Below are positions 46,901 to 61,530 of a stretch of DNA of 64,000 nt, one piece after another. Positions within the stretch are counted from its first letter, which is position 1, and every line of letters begins with the position of its first letter. A model generated the notes under the pieces. The model ran no database searches. It worked only from the letters and a program-made list of their open reading frames with translations, and was not told where the DNA came from. Source of the stretch: Ancistrus triradiatus (Eukaryota; Chordata; Actinopteri; Siluriformes; Loricariidae); NCBI GenBank assembly GCA_025084515.1, contig JAJAGP010000769.1, positions 186,001-250,000 of the forward strand, in the 5' to 3' direction. The translations under genes and the position numbers were made by a program.

Positions 46901-49900
46901 TTGTGGACAGTGTACTAGTAGCCTCTTAATAAGATGGGAAAACACAAAAAAGGTTATATCCATAATAATTGCAGCATTTTAGTCCATTAACCTGGAACTG
47001 GATCTCATGTCCTTCCTAAATATAAACTGGTGTAGGTTTTATACACAGACGAGCAAATGTGTGGAAACTGAAGTGAAGCTTCGCAGAGTCCTGTGTGTGT
47101 GTTTAGATTTATTACACACTGCGGTACGTTTTGGCAAACACTCGCCTCCTTCTTTGGAATCCTCAAAGGCTGCTGTCTAACATCCAGAGAAGGATGAGAG
47201 CGCGGACATAACGGAGACGCTGCCATTTTTGTCCCAAACACTTCCTCTGTTATGAGCTATGCATCATCAAACCGTCGGCTCCCGACTCGTCCTTACACAT
47301 GCCGCAGTGTTGGCGGATAAGCCATGGACCCCTGGTGACCCTGTAATTGGATTAAGTGTGAATGAAAGTGGATGAAATGACTGACAATTTGGTGTGTACA
47401 AAACATTTTGGCACTTTGTTTTTGTTCAGCTTTTCTGAACTTAACCTGCTCAGTGGCGTGTTTAAACGGAACGTTTCCTGTCACCATGCGCCTGTTATCT
47501 GTCACTAACACCCCCTGCCGCTTCTGGGAAGATCACCACATGGTTTTGGAATCACGTGTCCCCAGAATCCCCCCTCATTCCACACCAACAAACCCTGCCT
47601 CCGTGTTAGATTCATCCACCACTCATTCACAAACAGGAACCAAAAGAACTGAGACGGATACAAAAGTTTGGGTTATGTGACTAAAAGATTTGATCCTTAA
47701 AATAGAAGAGTTGGAAGTGAAACTGGAACCTCTGGCATGTGCACTGGAATGAAGGCTTTTGGTGCAGGAACTGATTGTTTTGGGACTGGACCTACAAATA
47801 TTGGTATGAAAACCAAAAGCTTTAGGACAGCAGTTGAACGCATTACTACTTAAAAGAGTACTTTTGGAACCAGAAGCTTTAGTAGTGGAAAACTTTTCTT
47901 GTTTGAACTAGAACCTTTGTTACTGGACCTAAAATCTTTGGCATGGTCATTATCACTGGAACAGTTGGTACTGGAGCTCAAAGTTTGTTACTGCATATGA
48001 AACTTTTTCCACTGGAACAATAAGGTACTGGAACTGGTACTGAACCGATCCCGGCAGCTGATGTTCTTGTAGACAGACGAGAGAATAGTTGGCATGCCAA
48101 GCTGTCCCCTCCCCTGTGCCCTGACTACCCTCCTACCCCTCTTACCCCCTCGTCCACCAGCGCTCCGTCTCATACACACTTAGGAAGCGTACGAGAGTGA
48201 AGCTCTGAGGTAAAAGGCAGCTCCTGCTTTTCTCCTGCCTCCCATCAGGACTCCATGAAGCGCATTTGGTCCTTGTTCCTCCGCAGCCTGGTGAAGACCC
48301 GACCCTGGCTCAAGAAGAAACCCCGGGTTCAGAAGAAGCAGGAAAAGACGAAGAGCAGCACCACAGGAGGACGGGACTCACCCAAACTGGATAAGGTGAA
48401 GATCTCAGGGAGCGGGAGGAGGGACGAGGGGCGAAGCGGTTAGACTTTGGGACGCTCTGGCAGGGCTTAAAATAACCTGAGGCATTTCTACCCCTCTGAC
48501 CCTTTTGGTTTATGGTTCTAAAAGTGAGTGGGAGGGGAATTTGTAAAATGTGGGTTGCTTAGGACGAGAATGTTTTGAAAGTTACTGCTTACATCATGTT
48601 AGTAAAAGTTAATAAATGATAACAGGGTGACGTTTCAACCTCAAAGCTTTACCGTGTGTGTGTGTGAGACCTGTAAATCCCAGCAGTCCCGGCCCTCCCA
48701 CAGCTCAGACAGGAATAAAATACAGAGAAAAAGAAAGTATTCACTGCCAGAGGTACCTTTGATACAACAACTGGTCTTTATTACTGGACATTTCATTTCT
48801 GGACATCAATGGACATCAATTTCTTTGGTACTAGATCTTCTGGTAGTACTGTTATTGGACGTTTTGTCACTGGAAATTGAACCTTTACTTAATTTGTTTA
48901 GTGGGCAAACTGAAAGCCTTGGTACTGGAATTTTAGAGCTTTAATTTAAAGCTTTGGTTTGGGAACTTGAAGCATTGCTATTGGCACTCAAACCTTTGGT
49001 ACTGGAGGTACTGGAACTGGTGTTTCTATTATTGGAAATGAAACTTTTTGAGCTGGAATTTGAAGCATTTCTTTATTACTTTAGTGACCAAATTGAACTT
49101 TCAGTTTTGAGCCTTGAAGTGTTGATGGTGGAACTCAGAGCTTTGGTACTGGTTCTTTTGGTAGTACTGTTTTTGGACATTTTGCCACTGGAACTGGAAA
49201 ATTTACTTGTTTAGAGACCAGATTGAAAGCCTTTGGTACTGGAGTTGGAAGCTTTGGTTTGGGAACTTGAATTATCACTTTTGGCACTTGAACCTTTACC
49301 TTTGATTATGGAACTAGAACCTTTGGTACTGGTCCTGCAGGTTTTTGTTACTGCATTTGAGTTGATTTGTTTTGCAATTGGAACTGGAAGAGTTTGTCAT
49401 TGGAACTGAAATCTTTATTTACTTTATTACATTAAACATTTTGGTGCTAGAGCTGGATTTGAAACCATTTTCTGACCACGTCCAGAGTGCACCTAGGTTG
49501 CAGACACTCTCTTTCATCCCTGACCAGGATATGTGGGAGTAAAACTGAAAAAATACTCATTGCTTTGCTCTTTAAATACACTAGCTAGATCCAAGTCGAC
49601 AAAAGTTTTTGTACACCACTGATTTGATTTAACACTAACATGATGGCCACGGTCCTAAATCACGTTGCTGTTAATCTTATCAGTGTGTGCTTTGTCCTGT
49701 CAGTGTTTGTTCTATCTGTGGGAAAGAACAGAACCATATGAATGAGAACCTGTTTTATAGGACATACAGGCTTGAGTGGTTGCAAGTTGTGCTTTCCAGG
49801 TTGTTGTTATCTGACTGCGGACAGATGTGTTTGAGTGTTTGTGTGGGTTTGTTCTGCAAAGGTTGTACAGATAGCATGTACTCCTAAAAGATTGCAGACT

Positions 49901-51294
49901 TCAAGAGTTCTTTGAAACCCATTCAGTTCAAGTCTCTACCCTGTGCTATATCCTCTACTTTGTGACTTTGTGGTATTTTGAAACTAGTAAGCTTCGTATC
50001 TGCAGTAATTCGGTGGTTACCTAATGAGTAATTGATTTTTCTCGTAGGTGCTGTGGGTCGATGTTTCAACACACGGTGTTTAGGAAATAACCACACAGTC
50101 ACAACTTAAGATTTTAATTATTCGATGAAACAGTGCTGGCTCTGTGGTGTGATGCAATACTGAGCTGGGATCGTTTTATCGTAGGCTGTAGGTGTATTAA
50201 ATAAATGGCTAACAAAGGATAGAACCCATATAAAAGAAGAACGCAGGAAGAGGAATCCGTATTGAGTAACGCCTCAGTATCTAAGCCGGATCTTCATGCG
50301 CTCTTCCTCCTGCAGGTTATCCTCCCAGTATTCCTGAGTGCTGATGGCCAGGTGCTGACCGAGGTCCCCGTCACTCCTCAGACGCTGTGCAAGGACGTGG
50401 TGGAGTTCTGCAGGGAGGCTGGAGAGCTGGAGGCCGGAGGCTGCCGACTCGTTGAGGTCTGGAGAGGAAACGGTAAGAGCTCTCGGTTCCACCCTTGGTT
50501 TGTGAGATCTACCATCAGTGGCTACTGTCTTGTTAACCAATAGCAAAGTTTAATTGGTGATGTTTGAGACTCCAGATCGAAAAAAAGAGAAAGATGCCGG
50601 GCCGGGCGTCAGGATGACCAACTATTCGAGTATAAGAGCTCACTAGGAACTCTGATCAAAGTCGCCAACAAATGGTCAGTGGACTTAACTCTAGGGCTGG
50701 ATGTTTAGAACAATAAATCAGTCATGTTTAATTGCGTTTGCAAATCTGTAGAATCCAGCTTTGATGCTTAAATTTGCAGGACATTTTCTCACCAGTATCC
50801 AAGCCTGATACCATCTGGAGCTGGTCAGCAGGAAAATGGAGGTCACAAGCATTCAAACTTTCCCAACATTGGACTGGCACTCTGTCTAGGGTGTACCACT
50901 GCCCTCTTTCAGTGAATTTGGGATGGGTTCCACATCCAACATGTTCCTGTTCAGGTCAAAAGCAGAACGAGGATCTGACATTGTTTGCCTTTTCAGACGT
51001 TCTCAGATCGTTTTGTTTACGAACTAAAAAACGTCGTTTACAACTTGAGCAGGGTGCCCAAACTTTTGCCTGACCCTTTAGCTGACGGTACAAGTGTCGG
51101 GAGATTATAAAGTGATGTGTGTGTGTGTGTGTGTGTGTTTGTGTGTGTGTGTGCAGGGAGAGAGATACCTGCAGATCAGCCGATGCTGGAGCACCTGCAG
51201 AAACTGGGGCAGAGGAGGCAGGAGGTCAAGTTCTACCTGCGCCAAGGAGATAAGAGTGGCACCGCGGGTGGGTAGTGCTTTAACAAGCTCAAAT

Positions 51295-51360
<66 letters not shown>

Positions 51361-51633
51361 AGAGAGAGGTTTATCTCCACAGTTCTGCACAAGTAGGCCA
51401 TCTAGATTATTCCAGTTCAGTCCTGTATGTCTAGTGTGTGTGTGTGTTGTGTGTGTTGTTGTGTTGTGTAGTTGAGTATTCTCTCGTAAACCCCACACAC
51501 TCCACATTGCACATAACAGTAGGTGGAAGGGATGTGATGCTGAACAGTGATATAAATGAACTCCACTTGACTTTAACGGTTGCCAGATCACCTCAGAATC
51601 CAAATCCGTTCCGGCTCTGTCCTGGTTTTTCCA

Positions 51634-51677
<44 letters not shown>

Positions 51678-52183
51678 CACTAATCGTGTTACACTGTGAT
51701 CTGATCTGTGTTCTCCTTACCAAACAGAGAACTTCTTTGACAATGTTTGAGAAACTCTTGTTTTTAGGAACTCTTAAGCAGTCGGGCATGACTCCCTTTA
51801 CCACCGAGCTCTATGTATAAGGTGCCACATACATTCCAAATTCCCTTAGTCCTGTATCAATGGGGAAGATTACACAAATACAGGGATGAAACGAGACTGA
51901 AGCCGTCCTCAAGTTTCTTCCTGAATCCGGTCTTAAAATAAGTTTAAGCCAAACAGGGCTGTGATGGACTTCATGAAGACGATCAAAAACACACCCCAAA
52001 TCCACATGACCAAGCTTCAGTCCAGACCCAAACCGCAGGTCCACAGGACCAAGACTGGAGGATGTGCAGAGATTCTGGATTAAGCAGTGCTTCAGATTTT
52101 CTTGCACACGCACAGTGATGTAACACTGGATAAGGAGTTTAATCTCTTTGCTTAATTATAGATTATGGATCTGGTACAGGGCG

Positions 52184-52220
<37 letters not shown>

Positions 52221-55200
52221 GCACAGATGTAGCCGGAGGTCAGAGATCTCACACACACCTGCAGGCCGGAGGAAGAGGCTTAACTCGAGGCCGTGGCTCA
52301 GACAGGATCAGACTTTTACGTCCGCGTTACTTTTAGACCGTCCACGTTTCATTCTGTTTCATCTTCTACCGATTTCTCCCTCAGGAGGGTTTGGTTTTCG
52401 TCCGCATTGCCCTCTGGGAAATAATAATATGAGTTAAAACACAATATGAAAACATTTAGTACAGTTCTTTACAATACAGTTGTTCTTTTGTATTGGTTAT
52501 AAAATTTGAAACACTTAACGTAACCAAATATGAAAAACAAAGCAGGTGGTTTTTATGTCCTGCAAATCATTCACATATTTCTGTACTGATTTTCCCTCTT
52601 TGTTTTTTATTTTTGTTGAGCTTTAAATCGACAGTAATGATGTTTTTGGGGTTTTTTTTGCTCTTCAGATGCAGAGAGGTCGCTGCAGGTCATGAGGAAG
52701 ATCGGGAGTAAGATGGACCGGCCCGGTCAGAGCGCGGTGAGTCTGCTCTTTTTCTTTGAGATTCCTCACATTTTTCTGTTTCTGAGACGTTTTCACACTT
52801 CCCAAACTTGTTCACTTCTTTTCTTTCTTTCTTTCCTTCTTTCCTTCTTTTTTATGTCTTTCTTTATTTCTTTTCTTTTTCCCCTTTTACTTTCTTTTGT
52901 TACCTCACATTCTTCTGTTTCATAATGAACTCTCTGTCTTACTTCATTTGTTCATTCATTCTCTATTTGTCTCTTTTCCTTTCTTCAGTTTTTATTTACT
53001 TATGTTTGCGTTCTCTCTCTTTCTTTCTTCCCTACTTCTATTCTGTTTCTGTCTTTCTGTTTTTTTGTTTGTGACTTCTTATGGTCTTCTATTTTTTCAT
53101 GTTTTGACTTTTTTCTTCTCACAATGTTGTTCTCTTTACTAAACTCTTTATTTAATTTCTTATTTCTTTTACTTGTTGTTTGTGTCTTTGTTTTTTTTTT
53201 CTTTGCTTTTTGTTTTCCTAAATTATTTTCTTTCTCATTCTTTTTCATTCTTGTTCTTTAGTAACCTTATGGGTATTTTTTTAACTTTCTCTCTTTCTGG
53301 GGATTTAGTTTTACAGTAAATCAGATTTCATTCACACTGTTTTAAATTCCAGAGCTGTAGGATCACCACCCGCACTATAACAGGTGCAATGACAAGGCCC
53401 GTTTAGGGGTGTGTCTCAAATCAACCTCTCGCTCCCTACAGACTAAACTAAACTTACCCTTCAGTTACTCTGTTCACCTCTCACAGTTTTTACTGCAATT
53501 CAGTTCCGTTGTCTCTTTCTTTGCTTCTTTCCTTTCTCTTTCTTTGCGCTCTCTTTTAGTAGACTTTTGTACTTTTTATAGTTCTGTTTTTATAGTTACC
53601 TTATATTCCTCCATGTCTTATATTTTCACTCAGTAATTCTTATTTAGTTTTTTACCTCATTCTTCTCGTTACACTTTCTCTCTCTCTGATTTATGTATTA
53701 TTTCTTAGTATTATTTACCTACATTTCTGCAAATAAATTGTGAATTACAAATAATGAATTACAACTATTAGATCCATAATCCCAAATTCTTGATTTATTG
53801 TTTAATTTATTTGTATTTGTCTAACTCGTTGAATTTCCTGATAGACCTGCAGTTCCAATTTAATACCAGCAGGTGTCACTAGATAAGTTTTTGTGAATGT
53901 CATCGCCATCTGGTGGTGTAATGCTAAAACTGCATGATAGATCTGTAGGCTTCAGTACTCTTTTACTTTTTCTGAATTTTACCGCCGAAAACCTCGATTT
54001 TTTGAAAGATTGCTACTGGAATTATGTTGTTCTTTTATTCTGTGGTGTCATTAAGTTCGTTTATAGATACAAATATGAATGGAGAGTGTGTATAGAGTCC
54101 GTGGCGTGTGTTTTAAGCTAAAATGAGGTTTATCTGCTTGGTTTTGAGTGTTTTGGCTGTGATTATGTTAGTGTTGGTGTTTTATTACTGTATCAAAACA
54201 CTATGGAAATGTTTAAGGGATGAGTGATTATAATTGTTTAATTTTATTTATTAAGTCATTATAATTACAGTGTATATATATATTTATTATTCTTTGCTTC
54301 AGTGTACACATCTATCTAGTTCTATGGGATTGAAATACATACATTAATTAGCTAATTTAATTATTAATTTATTTTACACATTTAATTATTTACTCACGTT
54401 CCACTTACATATTGTTTAATTATTATAAATAATCATTAAGTAATTCATTTATTAGTTTGATTATTCATTTAAATATTTTTATATTTATATTATTTGTAAA
54501 TTTTATATATTACATTTGAATATTTAATATTATACATTATTTATTCAATCTTTTATTGATTTTGTTTAATACCCCTCCAGTTTCAACGTAGCATCAGCAG
54601 ATATCACCAGACAAGGTCGTGTTTGTGTCTGGCGCCATCTGTTGGTGCTTTGCTAAAAACTGCATGACTGATCTATAGGATTCTGCAATTGATTTAATTT
54701 CTGCCTTTACCAACGAAAACCTCGAGTTTGTGAAAGTTGGGACTGGAATTTAGGAGCTGTCCCGGTCTGTTTTGTTCTCTCTGGTGATTTTTATTTGATA
54801 TCTTTGATTCTAGGGGTGTAAAATTAATTCCTTAATTAATTAATTAATACATTTAATTATTGCTTATATTCACTTTTAATATTATAAATACTAATTATTA
54901 ATTAATTAATTATTGTGTTTTTTATTCAAATATGTTTACATGTATATGGTAATTTTATCTTATTTATTACAATTAAGCATTTGATATTATTAATTATTAA
55001 TTCGTTTTTTAAAATTAATTAAATCGTTTATTTTTTGTTTGTGTACAACCCTGTTTGTTCTGCCTGCTTGCAATTGTTTCATTTTATATCAATTTTATGA
55101 TAATTATTTAATTTTATTGTTAAATACACAGAGAGATGGAGCAGTGGGATAGTAACAAAACATAATTAAAAATAAATACATTAAAATAAATATCAGTCCT

Positions 55201-55416
55201 AAGAATGACCAAAATTATTGAATTTTACACAAAACTAATCTCTTTTATTAATAAAATGAATTTAGTTGATTTTTTTAGTTGCCCCCACACTGATGTGCCT
55301 TTCTAGTTCTGAGTAATTAACACGATATTGATTTATTTCCTTTATTTAGATAATTTAGTAAATCGTTACTGGAGTATCATTAATGACTTACGAACAAAAA
55401 AAATATAATAAAACAC

Positions 55417-55454
<38 letters not shown>

Positions 55455-56018
55455 AACCACAGAGAATAAACTCTGCCTGTGCATGCTGCGTGGTGGCAGT
55501 GTCACCAACAAACCCTTATATATCTTATCTATTACTGTACTTTTTGTGCTCTAGTCCATGATTAGTTGTTGTTTTATGTTTGATTTTATAATGTTAAGCT
55601 GTAATAATCACCACACTTTGGACTTTGTGGCTTTGTGGATCAATTACAGTTCGTAAGCACAACTTTTTGAGCTCGTCCTCCCCCTGACGTTCCTGCGCAC
55701 AGCGCTCGGATGCGGATTTTATTTTCTGCATCCCATCTGTCTGCTCGATCGGACGGTGGAATGAAGCTGGAGTGTTTGGCTTCTCCTTTAAGTGCGAGAC
55801 AGCTGCGGTGCAGTGTGTGTGTGGGGGGGGGGGGGCTGCAGAGAATGTGAGAGAGCGAGAGAGAGAGCATTTGCAAGAGAGAGAAAGTGCATGTCATAGA
55901 GAGGGAAGAGCTCGCAGGTCAGGAGGAAAAACTTACACAGCAAAGCCGAAGCAAGTCCTCGAAAAGAGAGTCGGAGTTTATTTAGTGAGAACTCAGAGAT
56001 CTGTAGGTGATAGAGCAG

Positions 56019-56063
<45 letters not shown>

Positions 56064-56183
56064 GGACAGGATGGAGTGGAAGCACATCGAGGCAGTGCAG
56101 GAATTCACTGCTGAAGGACAGTGCAGCAAAATCGAGGTGCGATCGTGCAGGATAAGCTGGGACTCTGCACAGGTAACACCTCA

Positions 56184-56228
<45 letters not shown>

Positions 56229-59200
56229 TGAAATGGTCATGCTCTGACCATGTGCATGACTGGATGTCCGGACTGGGACTCCCCTCACAGTCCTCTTTAG
56301 ATCAGCTGATTTTCCTCGCCTCTGTGAAACTTAAATGATTCACCAACGACTCAGCTCTCTTAAAATGACTCATCTGTAGTCATAAGTGGTTCACAAATGA
56401 GTCGCTCCTTATTGGCGTTATCGTAGGTTGGTTTGCGTAACGGAGCGATTTTTCTGCGTTAATGAGCGGCGAAGGAATCGCTCGTTATTTCTGAACAGCA
56501 AGACATTAATAAACGATTCACTGCAGAGTCGATTTTTTCTTACAGGGGCATCCCTGCACTTTGTCACAGACCCCACAGATCCACCCACATTCCCGAGTGG
56601 GCCCTGTGTGAGGCGAGGTGAGGCGGAGCTTAGGGACACACAAACCTGGATAGCTACGAAATAATAAGTGATTCCCAAATTAATTGTTTCATATTAAATA
56701 ATTTATAGTAGGAAGCCTGATTGCTAAATCGTAATAAATGAATCAATAATGAGTCAGTACTTTTTTGACTCACATATATCTGTGGTAATTCATAAATGAA
56801 TCAAGAATGAGTCGTTCATGTTGTATGAATGAATTTTGAATCAAGAATGAGTCGGTCATTTTCGTGTGTGTGATTTCATAAAAGAATGAATCACGAGTCT
56901 ATTCTTTTGTACTGACTGACTCGTATATAAGTGTGGGTGATGAATCAATAATGAGTCAATTCTTTTGTATTGACTCGTGTGGGTGATTCATAAATGAGTC
57001 ACAAATCAGTCGGTTCTTTGGTAATGGCGAAGATATACAGGTGTGGGTTGATCATTGACTCATAAATGAATCAGTTATGAGTCGGTTCTTTTGTATTGAC
57101 TCATAAGTGCAGTTGATTCATAAATGAATCAAGAATTAATTGCTTTGTTATTTCTGAAGATTGAGATAGTAATAAACGGTTCACTGCAGCCTTGATTCTT
57201 TCTTAATGAGTCTAGTGTAATGGGGGCATCCCTGCACTTTGTCACAGACCCACCCACGTTATCAGGTGGGCCGTGTAGGTGAGGCGGAGGGACACACACA
57301 CACCTGGTCTTCACCCCTATTCCAGCTCTAGGCTGGGATGGTGTGTACAAAATAATAAAGGATTCCCAAATGAATCGTTTCTTAGCAACTTCATGGTAGG
57401 AAGTCTGATGGCTAGATCATCATGAATGAATCAATATTGAGTTGATTCTTTTGTAATGGCTGAGATATTTAGGTGTGGGTGATTCATAAATAAATCGATT
57501 CTATCTGAGTGACTTAGTGGGAAGAGAAGATACTGGAGAGTTAGGGTGCTGTATCTTTATCTTGTAACTATTGCAGAGTTTGGTTTTATCCTTAATTTAA
57601 CAATTTGCTTGTTTTGTTTGCTGTCTTGTACACATTTTGTGCTTCTTAAGTGGCTCAGTTGTGTTCTTGTTTTGGTTTGTTTTTGGGTCCAGTGTGTTGA
57701 TGTAGCTTGTCTAGACCAGCAGTTCCCAACCTTTTTACCTTGGAGCCCCCCCTTTATGAGTATAACTTATATTAATGTTTTTTTCCTTTTCTCTTGGGTT
57801 CCTTTTATAGTTTTTTTTTTTTTTTTTTTTTTTTTTCATTTTGACTCCTTTTCAGCAAAGCTAAGCTAAGCTTTTCAGACAGCTAAACATTTAGGTAGAA
57901 CTCAAACATAAACTGGGCATTTTTCTCTTAACATCCCTACTCTAATGTGCCTACTCTTTTCGAGTGGAAGTATCTTTTTAAGCAATTTTATATACATATT
58001 TGTTAAGTGAGTGTCTTATTTTACTTATTTAACATTTTCTGTATGTTTTGACAAACTCAGAGCACACAAAGCCTTGCGAACCCCAGGTTGGGAACCATGG
58101 GGACTAGATTACTTTTGCGCTGAAAAATACCACATGTGTGTGTGATAACACTTTAAAGGATTTATCCTAAGGCAAAAACAACCAACATAGACCCAGACCT
58201 CTAAGAGTTAAGCGCTGTCTGAGGTTGGGGGTCCATTCGGACCGCCGGGAAGGTCATTCCACCATTATTCGAACCGTGCCTGGAAAGGTGCCTTAGGTAG
58301 GACTCGGTGGGCTTGTTAGGGAAGCTGTAGTGTTACAATCTGAAGGAGCAGCTACTGGAATGATGACATACAGGGCATTTAGAGACGCTGGTTGACCTAA
58401 GGTATATGTAACGTGGGAGGAAACATTAGGAACCGACACAGGCATGAGGAGAACATGCAGACTCCTCCCAGGGAGAGTCCAGATCAAGGTTTAAGGCCTC
58501 GCTGGGCATAGTTCCAGATAATAAAACACTAAAGATCATTATGATGATATAAGCCAGACCAGGATCCTAATGGTAGCTCAGGTCCTGCAGTAAAGCCCTG
58601 ACTCAGGTTTGCCGCATTAGGATCTCGATTTGTCATTTCAGACAAGAGGCCGAGCAAGCGGCGAGGCGTTACGAGAGCGAGGCCAGAGCGGGTGACTCAG
58701 ATAGACGCATCAAGCCGAGGTCAAGCGGCGCTAAACGACGCAGCTGCTGGCTCTGATTTATGTCAGCAGTTCATGCGTGTGTAAAAGAGAACGTCCACAA
58801 TAGCGGGACGTGTGCAGCCCTGACTCCAGGCAATTCCTCATGATGATGCAGACGGACTCGTCCTGCCTTTTCCCCCTCGCATCTGCACTGCAGCAACGCA
58901 GAGGCAGCGTGGTGGCTTTAATGAATATTGTAGAGACTTCGGTTCAGATTCTGAGTGCACTCCGTTCGTTTGCAGCAGAGCCGACAGGGCAGAGCAAATG
59001 AGCATCTATTATTGAAAGGAGTTTAAAGCAGAAAATGTCTGAATTGTTTAACGATGACATAAACGACAAGGTATAAAGGGTGGGGGAGCGACCTAGGGTG
59101 CAATGGAAACCCCTGCCCAGCCCTGGCATGGACTGGCATGACTCAGTACGTTCCCAGAATCCTCTACCACCTCACCACGACCCTAACCAGTAAAGGGGGG

Positions 59201-59861
59201 AGTAAGACAAGATGGTTTACTTTTATTTGCTTTCTGCTTTTGTTTTGGTTTTATATATGCATATCTGTCTTGGGTGGCACGTAAGTGGCATTTGTGGCAA
59301 CCAGTCTATGGTTAGTTCCTGCCTTGCTGGCGAACCTGGATTGGATTAAGCGGGTGTAAGAATGAATGTCTGTCCAGAAATTCTCTGAGAAAAGACAGAA
59401 CAGGATGCTAGTCCATCACAACTCGACTGCAAATGTCTCCTTTCTTTATTTTATCTTGCGTTATCTTTACTTTCCTTCACATTATCTTTTCTTTACTTGA
59501 TGCAGACCGATAGTTTGACCTTTCTGAAACAAACGACCGCAGGATTCATCGTCTAGTATGGCTTTATAAGAAGCTGCATATTGCTCTTGCTAGGGTTAAA
59601 CATATTGCATATTAATCACTGCCCTAATTAACCAAACAACTTTTTGGACAATATATGCATATATAGCATGGATAACATTAATTACTAGAGCGTATGCTTG
59701 TGTGTCTGCGCAGATGGGGACCCCCCGTGTGGAGTTGACCCTGTCTGAGCTCCAGGAGATGGCCATACGGCAGCAGCAGCAGATCGAAGCTCACCAACAG
59801 ATGCTCATTGCCAAGGTTTGCTCGCACTCACACGCCATACACCTTCTGTCTCTGACCTATT

Positions 59862-59908
<47 letters not shown>

Positions 59909-60047
59909 TGCGTGTGTATCCGACTGTGTATTTGTTAGGACTTAGATGTTCTGGTTCGTTTCCAAAAAGCTGTTTGTTCCTAGAAGCACCAGAGCTTTCT
60001 TTCGTCCCTATAGCTGACGCACGTGATTGCAGATGCAGCGCTGAGGT

Positions 60048-60098
<51 letters not shown>

Positions 60099-61465
60099 CG
60101 TGTGTGTGTGTGAAAGTGTGTGTGAGGAATGAATGTAGAGTCCTGCACCTAAAACAACAACAGGATGGGACTCCACGTCCACGGGAAATGAGACAAGCGC
60201 ATATCCACAGCTGCCAGGAAAGGGCTAGGACGTGCTGTGAGTGTGAGAGTAAGGCGTACTGAAATTCTTTAGAACACACATGACGTTCTTAAGACTCAGA
60301 GCGTTACGGGATAAGGAACGAGCTCGTGATCAGAAGTTTGTCAGCAGGTATGAAATGCAAAGCTCTTGTATTTGATACAAATGTGGATACATTTCATTGT
60401 ACTTTTATTCAAAAATATTGTTTATCTGAGTAATTCGGTGTAAATCAGTGGCATTGTTGCTGGCAGTGGTTGCCAGGTCCCTGATTTTCCTGCATGTCTA
60501 AACTCCCTGATCCATATAAGTGTTATTTATCGGTTTAAAGGCATATTACATGCATCCATACAAATGCATGTATCATTTTTATTGCACTGGTCTGTGTTGA
60601 TGAAGCAGGAGCTCGGTCCTCTTTTCACTGGTCAGTCTACGTTCCTGTTTTTGGTTACTCTTAGGTTTCTATTTAGATTTAGAGAACAGTTCTAAGGAGA
60701 AGTGATATTCACAAAACATTCTGTTCTTAAATTTTTTCTTAACCTTACGATAGAGTCACAGTTGTCTCTAAGAGCTGACAAGGTAAGCATCCAAATTTAA
60801 ACTTGAAACAGCTTAATTATTGGAAATAAGAAGGAGGATTTTTTCCTGTTTTTTCCTGTTTAGTTTTTTTCACCATCACCTAATTTTTTGCTATTTTTTC
60901 TCTAAGTGGATTAAACTAAATAACAGTAACCACAATTCAAAATGTGTCTCACGTCGTATGTTGTACGCTGTAAAATGCAACGTAGCCTACATAAGAACAC
61001 AATGAAGATTTTCTTAAGATAATATTTGAGGAATTAAGTTTGTTTGAGAATTGCACTTCAGAACATTCATATGAACATCTTGGCGTTTCTCCTAAGAGTC
61101 TTTGCAGGCTGTTTCCTTAAGACTGCTTTGGTGAATCCAGCCCCTGCTTCTGCTTTGGGCTGTACTTGATCTGGCAACCCTGGTCACAGCAGTGGAATGT
61201 GTACTATTGGAATATTTTTATTGCAGTCATCTTTTATTGGTGTAAAACAAACTGATACTTCACTAGAACTGACAGATACAGAGGCCACGCCTCCATAGAG
61301 ATCTTGATTGCTGAGATGCACAGGTACAGTATTTAGGCCACGCCTCCTTTGTTGGCCCTGCCTGGTAGAGGCCACGCCCACTTCATTCGGCTTGCATTGT
61401 GTAATAACTCGTGTGCAGCGTTCCAGCGTTTTCCAGTTGGATCCTGACTCATATCTCACTCTCAT

Positions 61466-61530
<65 letters not shown>

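Noticed and set aside
48954..49214. Leucine/valine-rich 86-codon frame resembling a membrane protein
   Set aside because: It is produced by the degenerate TTTGGTACTGGAAC array.
51105..51603. Overlapping frames in (GT)n/(CA)n arrays here and at 55.8, 59.8, 61.3 and 62.1 kb
   Set aside because: Poly-(Cys-Val) and poly-(His-Thr) products of microsatellites.
52808..53142. Phe/Ser/Leu-rich frames resembling membrane segments
   Set aside because: Artefact of the polypyrimidine tract.
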